The notes under the pieces are model-generated. The model worked only from the letters and a program-made list of their open reading frames with translations, searched no databases and was not told the DNA's origin. This document shows, piece after piece, positions 43,693 through 50,015 of a stretch of DNA of 50,015 nucleotides. This DNA is from an uncultured Alphaproteobacteria bacterium (GTDB taxonomy: Bacteria > Pseudomonadota > Alphaproteobacteria > Rhodobacterales > Rhodobacteraceae). The stretch lies in the NCBI GenBank assembly GCA_902537235.1, contig CACBAO010000011.1:1-50015 (forward strand). Reading direction: 5' to 3'. The translations under genes were made by a program, and so were the position numbers. The number at the start of each line of letters is the position of its first letter. Position 1 is the stretch's first letter.

Positions 43693-44781
43693 TTAATATG
43701 GAAATGGCCATAGCCTCAACTTCTGTTTCGTTATTTGCCATAGTCTAGCTAATCCATGTGGCTCCACAATAAGGATTACCACAATAGCTACTCCCAAGAA
43801 TATTATAGAAAAGTTTTCCATTATAAATGCATCAAAGCCAAAAACTGTTTTTCCAATCTCTTTAATTAAAACTGGTATTACCCAAACTAGTGCTGCACCC
43901 ATGTAGCTCCCCGTTATTGACCCAAGTCCGCCAATTATGACCATAAATAAGTAGGTAAAACTATGACTTACATCAAAGCTCTCCACTTCAGCCGCACCCA
44001 GCCAGAAAAAAACCATCAAAGCACCAGATATTCCAATATAAAATGAAGAAAAAGCAAACGCGGACAACTTAGCTGTCAAGGGCCGTACTCCTATTAGCTC
44101 AGCAGCAATGTCCATATCTCTAATCATCATCCAAGAACGACCAATCCTTCCTCTTATAACATTTGAAGCGAGCCAAGTTAACAACACTAGCAACGTTAAG
44201 ACTATAAAATATCTCGTCAACGCATCTGATTGAGGACCACTCACGATGAGGCCAAACATCTCCTTATTTGTGCCTTCTATTCCCCCACTATCATTATAAT
44301 TATAGAGCCAAGCAACGCGTATAAAAGCCCACTCAAGAAAGAACTGAGCGGCTAACGTTGCCACGATTAAATAAAAGCCCTTGATCTTCAGAGATGGCAA
44401 GCCAAAAATCATTCCCACAACAGCTGTCACTAAGCCTGAAAGAATTACACATATTATAATGTTTAAATCTGGAAAGATTGTCATTATTTTATAACAACTG
44501 TAGGCTCCAACACCCATAAACGCGCCCGTACCCAACGAAATTTGTCCGGCAAACCCAAGCAAAATATTCAAGCCGAGTGTGGTAATAGTAAAAATGAAAA
44601 CCGGGATCATTATAGCACCCATAGTAAATTCGAATGGTAGTCCTGGGATACCAAATATGGGTATGAAGACATAAGCAATCACTAACAGTATAATTATCCC
44701 TACTTTGTCTTCTGCGAGAGGAAATGCTGCCAGCTCCTCTTTATATTTTGACTTAAATTGCCCTGTTTCTCTATAAAACAT
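43693..44781 (-). CDS. livM: HAAT-type ABC transporter permease, LivM
   Basis: A 362-residue permease with about ten membrane segments. TLGLNILLGFAGQISLGTGAFMGVGAY and the ATLAAQFFLEW segment are standard for LivM, as is RDMDIAAELIGVRPL in a cytoplasmic loop. The start lies 2 bases after the livH stop. It forms the translocation path with LivH. It is separated from the binding-protein gene by 100 bases that contain a weak GAGCCA/TGGCTC inverted repeat (43636-43667). Confidence 0.92.
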   Translation of the reverse strand: MFYRETGQFKSKYKEELAAFPLAEDKVGIIILLVIAYVFIPIFGIPGLPFEFTMGAIMIPVFIFTITTLGLNILLGFAGQISLGTGAFMGVGAYSCYKIMTIFPDLNIIICVILSGLVTAVVGMIFGLPSLKIKGFYLIVATLAAQFFLEWAFIRVAWLYNYNDSGGIEGTNKEMFGLIVSGPQSDALTRYFIVLTLLVLLTWLASNVIRGRIGRSWMMIRDMDIAAELIGVRPLTAKLSAFAFSSFYIGISGALMVFFWLGAAEVESFDVSHSFTYLFMVIIGGLGSITGSYMGAALVWVIPVLIKEIGKTVFGFDAFIMENFSIIFLGVAIVVILIVEPHGLARLWQITKQKLRLWPFPY

Positions 44782-44782
44782 T

Positions 44783-45739
44783 CTATACCCTCTCTATAAG
44801 CTTATCACCAAACAGCCCTTGGGGCCTGTAAAGAAGAAATACAAGAGCGATAACATATGCAAACCACCCTTCAACCCCACTTCCCAGAAGAGGTCCCCAG
44901 TATATCTCAAATATTTTTTCTCCCAAACCGATGATAAGGCCACCTATAATAGCCCCTTGAATAGACGTGAACCCGCCTATAATTAAAACAGGCAGAGCTT
45001 TGAAGCCAATTATTTGCAATGCAAAGGACACGTCAGACCTTGCACCCCAAAAAATTCCTGTGACCAATGCCACTATGCCGGCCACAAACCACACGATTAC
45101 CCATATTTGATTAAGGGAAATTCCGACAGATAACGCCGCTTGGTGATCATCAGCGACCGCTCGTAGCCCTCTCCCAATTTTTGTTTTGCTAAAAAACACC
45201 GCCAAAATCACGATCATTATCACGGCAATTACCGCAGCTGAGACGTCAATCATTTCAAAATACACCCCACCACCAAAGATAGGCCACTCTAATGAACCAG
45301 AAGGAAACCCTAACTCATTAACAATCATGGCATTAGGCACTCCACCAAAGATCCATTGTGCTGCTCCAATTATGATAAAAGTTAAGCCTATTGTGGACAT
45401 GAAAAGAATGTTACCATCCTGATTAACAAGTTGCCTCAAAATAAGTCGCTCAACTAGCCAAGCTAAAACATAAAACATTATCAAAACTAGAATCACACTT
45501 ATCCAAGCGGGAATGCCCATTTTATAAAAACTTACTAGGGACAGCGCTGCCAAAACGACGAGGATGGGTTGCGAAAAGTTAAAAACTCCAGAGGCTTTGA
45601 AAATAAGCACGAAACCAAGCGCTATAAGTCCATAAAGAGTTCCAGCCACAAAACCGTCCCAAAGTGCCTGAATAAATAAGTCTGGGTAGGACCCCATTTC
45701 GACGAAAGGCGCGATAAATATTGCGTATAAAATTTCCAT
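44783..45739 (-). CDS. livH: HAAT-type ABC transporter permease, LivH
   Basis: A 318-residue permease with about eight membrane segments. DGFVAGTLYGLIALGFVLIFKASGVFNFSQ, GLRAVADDHQAALSVGI and IIGGFTSIQGAIIGGLIIG are standard for LivH. Its ATG shares a TGATG overlap with the livG stop. The sequence is typical of transporters in which acyl-CoA synthetase genes are linked to livGHM. Confidence 0.93.
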   Translation of the reverse strand: MEILYAIFIAPFVEMGSYPDLFIQALWDGFVAGTLYGLIALGFVLIFKASGVFNFSQPILVVLAALSLVSFYKMGIPAWISVILVLIMFYVLAWLVERLILRQLVNQDGNILFMSTIGLTFIIIGAAQWIFGGVPNAMIVNELGFPSGSLEWPIFGGGVYFEMIDVSAAVIAVIMIVILAVFFSKTKIGRGLRAVADDHQAALSVGISLNQIWVIVWFVAGIVALVTGIFWGARSDVSFALQIIGFKALPVLIIGGFTSIQGAIIGGLIIGLGEKIFEIYWGPLLGSGVEGWFAYVIALVFLLYRPQGLFGDKLIERV

Positions 45740-46518
45740 CAGTGCGGTACTCCTAAATATGCATCTATGACCGCTTGGTTAGATTGAACCTCCGCTGGGG
45801 TCCCATCCGCTAAAAGCTTGCCGTAATCTAAAACGACAACCCTATCAGCCAAATCCATAACAACCGCCATATCATGCTCGATTAACGCTATAGTCGTTCC
45901 AAACTCTTCATTTACGTCGATAATAAATCTCGACATGTCCTGTTTTTCTTCGACATTCATACCAGCCATCGGTTCATCAAGCAGCAAGATCTTTGGATCC
46001 ATAGCAAGGGCCCGCGCCAATTCTACTCTTTTCTGCAATCCATACGGTAAGGAACCAACTGGGGTCTTCCGGATGTGGTTAATTTCCAAGAAATCAATTA
46101 TTTCCTCGCACCGCCTTCTATGCTGAACCTCCTCATCGATTGCCGGGCCATAACGCAGCATTTGCCAAAAAAAGTTCTTATTCATCTTTAGCTGCCGCCC
46201 TGTCATTACGTTTTCAATCGTTGTCATCCCTTTAAACAACGCGATATTCTGAAATGTTCTCGCGATACCAGTCTTTGCAATTTGGTATGGTTCCATGGAA
46301 GGCCTTTTTTCTCCATTAAACCAAACCTCACCCTCCTGTGGATGGTAGAAGCCGTTTATTACGTTGAGCATAGAAGATTTGCCCGCTCCATTAGGCCCTA
46401 TTATTGCTCGTATCTCTCCCTCAAAAATGTTAAAGGATACGTCTTGGATAGCAATAACGCCCCCAAACCGGAGATTGATATTTTTAACTTCCATTATTAC
46501 TGAATTCTTTTCACTCAT
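45739..46518 (-). CDS. livG: HAAT-type ABC transporter ATPase, LivG
   Basis: A 259-residue ATPase with Walker A GPNGAGKSSMLN, signature LPYGLQKRVELARAL, Walker B ILLLDEPMAGMN and switch His in LIEHDMAVVMDLADRV. LPYGLQKRVE instead of LSGGQ is common in this sub-group. It is 27 bases after the acyl-CoA synthetase gene, which supports a shared pathway of uptake and CoA activation. Confidence 0.93.
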   Translation of the reverse strand: MSEKNSVIMEVKNINLRFGGVIAIQDVSFNIFEGEIRAIIGPNGAGKSSMLNVINGFYHPQEGEVWFNGEKRPSMEPYQIAKTGIARTFQNIALFKGMTTIENVMTGRQLKMNKNFFWQMLRYGPAIDEEVQHRRRCEEIIDFLEINHIRKTPVGSLPYGLQKRVELARALAMDPKILLLDEPMAGMNVEEKQDMSRFIIDVNEEFGTTIALIEHDMAVVMDLADRVVVLDYGKLLADGTPAEVQSNQAVIDAYLGVPH

Positions 46519-46545
46519 AAGTTCACACCTTCATGTTTCACACAG

Positions 46546-48507
46546 TTAAGCAGCATCACTTTTTTCTTTAAGCATATATGTCTGCGCATCAACTAACGCA
46601 AGGGTAGCTTCAAGATAACCCTTCTTTCCATCCTCATACGTTACTTCAGTTTTCGTGGACACCTCATTATCTCCTTTGTAAAGCGCAGTTACTAATTCAT
46701 CATACTTCTCAGCGACAAAACTCCGCCTCACTTTTCTTGTTCTAGTGATTTCACCATCATCGGGATCTAACTCTTTATGCAGAATTAAAAATCGGTGAAT
46801 TTGGCACCCTGACATTGTTGTGTCCGCAGCAAGATCTTGGTTTACCTCTTCAACATGCTGTTTCATCATTTCGATGACTTTTTCATTCGAAGCAAGCTCC
46901 TGATATGACGCATAATTAATATTATGTCTCTCGGCCCAGTTGCCAACGGCGGACAGATCAATGTTTAGAAACGCGACACATTTATCTTTCCCTGAACCAA
47001 ATAACACTGCTTCTAATATGTTAGGGAAAAATTTCAATTTATTTTCCACATATTTTGGAGCAAACATAGATCCACTCTTCATTTTGCCTACATCTTTGGC
47101 TCTGTCGATAATCCTTAACTGACCACTAGATTCTTCGATGTACCCCGCATCTCCCGTTGCCACCCAACCATCTTTATCCTTAGTTTCTTGTGTAGCCTTT
47201 GGGTTTTTGTAGTACTCTTTGAATGCTCCCACAGAGCGGTACAATACTTCACCCGATTCAGCTATTTTCAGTTCAACGCCCCTAATTGGTTTGCCAACAG
47301 TATCTGATCGAACGTCATTATCGTCCTGCATGGTCAAGAATACAGATGCTTCTGTTTGTCCATACAGCTGCTTAAGATTTATGCCAAGCGCCCTGTAAAA
47401 ATCGAAAAGTTCTGCACTTATTGCTTCTCCCGCAGTGTATGCAATTCTCACCTTTGTCAAGCCCAACATATTTTTCAGTGGACCGTATATAATAAATTCC
47501 CCAAGTGAGTATATTAGCCTATCTAAAAATCCAACGCTTGCTTTCTCTAATATCTTCTTCCCGACCTTTTCCGCATGGTTCATGAAATAATGGAATGCTC
47601 CTTTTTTGAAAGAACTCGCATCTTCTATTCTGATGTTCACCTCAGTCTTTAATCTTTCCCACAGCGGGGGTGGCCCAAAAAATACTGTGGGCCCCATTTC
47701 TTTAACATCCATCTGCACAGTATCTGCACCTTCTGGACAGTTGAGACATGCTCCAGCAACCATTACTTGGCCCACGGAAATCATAAAATCACCAACCCAT
47801 GCCATCGGCAGATAACACACTATATGATCATTTGGAGACCAACGATCAAACTCATTAGCGCCAGATGATGCCCCAATAATTGCCTTATGGGTTTGAACAA
47901 CACCCTTTGATCGTCCCGTCGTTCCCGACGTATATAAAAGAACGGATGTTGTCTCACCCGTAATTTTTGCCATTCTTTTACTTAATTCAGCTTGCAGATC
48001 TCCATTATCGTCTTTCCCAAAATTAGTTACATCATTGAAGAAATGGAGATTAGATTTTTCATATCCTCTAAGCCCCTTCGGATCCACATAAACAATATCT
48101 TTGAGCCCTTTTATCTTATCTTGAATTTCATGGATTTTATCGACCTGCTCTTGATCCCCAACGATAGCAAATGTCGCCGAACAGTGCGTTAGAATATATT
48201 CCATCTCGTCGGCAACTGCATCTTGGTATAGAGGTACCGGCACCGCACCAATATGCTGGGCTGCTACCAAAGACCAATAAAGATATGGCCTATTTCTCCC
48301 AATTACCGCAACGTGATCGCCTTCTTTCACACCGATTTTAATCAAGCCTTTGGCAAGATTCATTATTTCTAGATTTGCTTCCGACCAACTCCAGGTCTGC
48401 CAAATACCATATTCTTTTTCTCTATATGCTGGCGAGTTACCGAATTTACTGACATTCCTTGCCAATACTTTTGGAAAAGTATCTAAACTACTATCATTCT
48501 CCGCCAT
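46546..48507 (-). CDS. AMP-dependent acyl-CoA synthetase, long-chain (FadD-like) type
   Basis: A 653-residue adenylate-forming acyl-CoA ligase. YTSGTTGRSKGVVQTH is the ATP loop, LKQLYGQTEASVF the A5 motif and GWVATGDAGYIEE the hinge region. GEITRTRKVRR near residue 605 is the C-terminal motif with the Lys-Arg region. Length and insertions match a FadD15-like group often paired with livGHMKF transporters. The substrate is unknown. It leads a long co-directional run into the transporter and the leucine genes. GGGAGGGA precedes the ATG, and an 8-pair inverted repeat (48525-48548) lies in its leader. Confidence 0.9.
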   Translation of the reverse strand: MAENDSSLDTFPKVLARNVSKFGNSPAYREKEYGIWQTWSWSEANLEIMNLAKGLIKIGVKEGDHVAVIGRNRPYLYWSLVAAQHIGAVPVPLYQDAVADEMEYILTHCSATFAIVGDQEQVDKIHEIQDKIKGLKDIVYVDPKGLRGYEKSNLHFFNDVTNFGKDDNGDLQAELSKRMAKITGETTSVLLYTSGTTGRSKGVVQTHKAIIGASSGANEFDRWSPNDHIVCYLPMAWVGDFMISVGQVMVAGACLNCPEGADTVQMDVKEMGPTVFFGPPPLWERLKTEVNIRIEDASSFKKGAFHYFMNHAEKVGKKILEKASVGFLDRLIYSLGEFIIYGPLKNMLGLTKVRIAYTAGEAISAELFDFYRALGINLKQLYGQTEASVFLTMQDDNDVRSDTVGKPIRGVELKIAESGEVLYRSVGAFKEYYKNPKATQETKDKDGWVATGDAGYIEESSGQLRIIDRAKDVGKMKSGSMFAPKYVENKLKFFPNILEAVLFGSGKDKCVAFLNIDLSAVGNWAERHNINYASYQELASNEKVIEMMKQHVEEVNQDLAADTTMSGCQIHRFLILHKELDPDDGEITRTRKVRRSFVAEKYDELVTALYKGDNEVSTKTEVTYEDGKKGYLEATLALVDAQTYMLKEKSDAA

Positions 48508-48552
48508 TATCCCTCCCAGAATTTTTTGAAGAAAAAAGAATCTTCAAATTTT

Positions 48553-48615
48553 AAAAAAAAAAAAGCGATAAAACAACAGCCTTTTTGGTCTTGTGACAAA
48601 AAGTATTAAAATCGC
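48553..48615 (-). terminator. Intrinsic terminator after glycerate kinase gene
   Basis: On the minus strand an outer GCGAT/ATCGC stem (48611-48615 with 48565-48569) encloses an inner CTTTTTG-type stem (48595-48603 with 48581-48590). It is followed by twelve T residues (48564-48553). It lies 20 bases after the glycerate kinase stop. It separates that gene from the acyl-CoA synthetase operon, which therefore needs its own promoter in the remaining 45 bases or inside the hairpin region; none is clear. Confidence 0.6.
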
Positions 48616-48635
48616 GAGTAAATCCTAATTTTTAT

Positions 48636-49892
48636 TTATCGAACAATAGCAATTCTAATATCATTTAAATTTATTCCTGTAGCGCCTGAATAAAATAAGC
48701 TTGATGCTATTTTGTGAGCTGAAAAGGAGTCAAAGTCCTCTAAAAAATCTTTCTCTGGGACTCTCTTTTTCAATACCTTGAAAGTGTCTCCCGAGATAAT
48801 AGCTCCCGCATTTTTTTCAAAACCATCAATCCCATCAGTATCAGCCGCCAGAGCCGTGATCCCAGTAATTCCCTCAATTTCTTTTGCCAACGCTAACGCA
48901 AAATGTGAATTTCTACCTCCCCTGCCATGAGTTTTCGGTAACTTTACGTGGGCTTCACCACTTGAGATAATAATTGCTGGCTTTTTAATTGGTCGATCAA
49001 ATCGTTTTATCTCTTTGAGTATTGATGCGTGAAACTTAGCCAAAGACGACGCATCGCCCTCAAACTCTGAGGATAATAACAAGAGGTTAAATTCATATTT
49101 TTTCTCAATATAATCTCGCACACTATCCAATAATATAGCACTAGACCCAATACATACTGACTTTAGCACGATTGCATCTTGGTCTCTGAGACGACTTATT
49201 CTTTTTTTATTTTCTGAAAAAAACTTATTAATGTTAGAACCAAAATCCAAATTACTGGTAATTATTCTTTTCATATCCGGAACAAAGGTTGGACCACTTC
49301 CAACTAAAGACAAATCTCCACCTGGAATGTCAGATACTACGAGATTGATTATCGGACAGGGATAGGCAGCTAAGGCTAATTTACCTCCCTTTATTTGAGA
49401 AAACATGCCTCGGTAGAGATTCATTTCTTTAATTGACAACCCAGAGCCTAGTAAAATCTTATTTAATTGAATTTCATCTTCAAGAGCGAACCCTTCTGGG
49501 GGTAAAGGCAATAAAGCAGAAGCTCCCCCAGAAATACAAAAAACTAGCAGATCATCTTTCCCAAGCTTTGAAATTGCTTTTAGGATCTTGAGGGATGCAT
49601 CTAAACCTCTCTGTGAAGGAATAGGGTGCGTAGCCTTGATTACTTCAAACCCTATTTCATCACAACTCTCATTCTCGGGAATTACGACAACTCCATCTGC
49701 TTGCCCCGGGTAATTTTTTCTAAATGCTTTAGAAAGTCTTCCTGCGCCTTTTCCTACACCTACAAAAAATAGTTGTCCTAAAGGATGATCAAACTTTATT
49801 TTTTCGATTTTTTTAGCTGGATCAGCTAACTCTAAAGACTTTGAAAAAATGTCCTTAAGAATTTTCTTATCATCGAACTTTTCTTTTACCAT
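48636..49892 (-). CDS. gckA: Glycerate 2-kinase (MOFRL family)
   Basis: A 418-residue protein of the MOFRL-type glycerate kinase family, which phosphorylates D-glycerate to 2-phosphoglycerate. FVGVGKGAGRLSKAF, ATHPIPSQRGLDAS, FCISGGASALLPLP, VVSDIPGGDLSLVGSGPT and the C-terminal GGRNSHFALALA and AADTDGIDG are characteristic. Annotators sometimes name such genes hydroxypyruvate reductase (ttuD). It would return glycerate from glyoxylate, serine or photorespiratory carbon to central metabolism, consistent with Prk at the other end of the window. The ATG is at 49890-49892. Confidence 0.9.
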   Translation of the reverse strand: MVKEKFDDKKILKDIFSKSLELADPAKKIEKIKFDHPLGQLFFVGVGKGAGRLSKAFRKNYPGQADGVVVIPENESCDEIGFEVIKATHPIPSQRGLDASLKILKAISKLGKDDLLVFCISGGASALLPLPPEGFALEDEIQLNKILLGSGLSIKEMNLYRGMFSQIKGGKLALAAYPCPIINLVVSDIPGGDLSLVGSGPTFVPDMKRIITSNLDFGSNINKFFSENKKRISRLRDQDAIVLKSVCIGSSAILLDSVRDYIEKKYEFNLLLLSSEFEGDASSLAKFHASILKEIKRFDRPIKKPAIIISSGEAHVKLPKTHGRGGRNSHFALALAKEIEGITGITALAADTDGIDGFEKNAGAIISGDTFKVLKKRVPEKDFLEDFDSFSAHKIASSLFYSGATGINLNDIRIAIVR

Positions 49893-49947
49893 GGAGACGT
49901 TTCGGATATCTGTTTCAACCTTTAGAAACCTTTAAATTACTATCAAT

Positions 49948-50015
49948 CTAAACATGCTGGCCTCCATTAATCTCTATTTCTGCTCCTGAGACATAGCTTG
50001 CTTCTTTGGAACATA
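49948..50015 (-). CDS. Short-chain dehydrogenase, C-terminal fragment (cut by right edge)
   Basis: Only the last 22 codons are visible. The minus-strand frame reads CSKEASYVSGAEIEINGGQH and ends Val-stop (TAG at 49950-49948). The ASYVSGAEIEINGG form is the conserved C-terminus of classical SDR oxidoreductases. The gene continues beyond the window and is co-directional with glycerate kinase, 55 bases upstream of it; a tartronate semialdehyde reductase is not indicated by this fold. Substrate cannot be inferred. Confidence 0.75.
   Translation of the reverse strand, partial: CSKEASYVSGAEIEINGGQHV

Noticed and set aside
37044-48507. DmdB (acyl-CoA ligase) and DmdC (acyl-CoA dehydrogenase) for DMSP demethylation
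   Set aside because: The dehydrogenase has the Glu247 arrangement of isovaleryl-CoA dehydrogenase and sits with methylcrotonyl-CoA carboxylase; the ligases are FadD-like and PaaK-like and are linked to a transporter.
1-50015. CRISPR arrays, tRNA/rRNA genes, insertion sequences, phage genes
   Set aside because: No regularly spaced repeats, cloverleaf-like sequences, transposase or phage proteins were seen; coding density is high and continuous.

Overview
The window is AT-rich, densely packed bacterial DNA. Gene content points to a marine, streamlined alphaproteobacterium, although no rRNA or taxonomic marker is present: a sarcosine-oxidase/one-carbon block, a DMSP-demethylase-like gene, carnitine-type catabolism, a urea ABC transporter with urease, and a leucine/isovalerate pathway. 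I see no tRNA, rRNA, CRISPR array or insertion sequence.

Left edge (1-2903, minus): three Calvin-cycle or gluconeogenesis genes (class II aldolase cut by the edge, class I phosphoribulokinase, fructose-bisphosphatase) behind a small membrane protein. From 3065 to 4790 (plus) lies a two-gene signalling unit: an alpha/beta-hydrolase fused to a class III nucleotide cyclase, followed by a stand-alone cyclic-nucleotide-binding domain. A glutamine amidotransferase (minus) follows and seems to use an ATT start codon.

5698-13329 (plus): soxBDAG-fhs-folD, a demethylation module that feeds methyl-derived carbon to tetrahydrofolate and recovers ATP and formate. A small NrtS-type nitrate/nitrite transporter follows. 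From 13704 to 20150 (plus) is a tight six-gene operon: uronate-dehydrogenase-like SDR, ThDP enzyme, transthyretin/HIUase-like protein, DmdA-like THF methyltransferase, beta-keto acid cleavage enzyme, and carnitine-dehydrogenase/thioesterase fusion. The last two genes form a carnitine-to-betaine-type pathway. Their pairing with a DmdA-like enzyme and three genes of unknown purpose is the most novel part of the window. It may degrade carnitine or a sulfonium analogue such as gonyol, with a THF-dependent demethylation step.

20179-48507 (all minus): read in the direction of transcription, this begins with an acyl-CoA synthetase, LivG/H/M, a periplasmic binding protein, LivF and a PaaK-like ligase. 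A thiolase, an SDR, isovaleryl-CoA dehydrogenase, methylcrotonyl-CoA carboxylase (both subunits) and HMG-CoA lyase come next. Then come urtABCDE, ureDABCEFG, a methylglutaconyl-CoA-hydratase-like gene and an AhpD-like protein. The urea block sits inside what looks like one leucine-degradation set, because the missing hydratase lies on its far side and is coupled to ureG by a GTGA overlap. Strong hairpins follow the binding-protein genes of both transporters.

Right edge: glycerate 2-kinase with its own terminator, and the C-terminal end of an SDR gene.

Taken together the window describes a cell that scavenges methylated osmolytes, urea, nitrate/nitrite and branched-chain acids as carbon, nitrogen and one-carbon sources.
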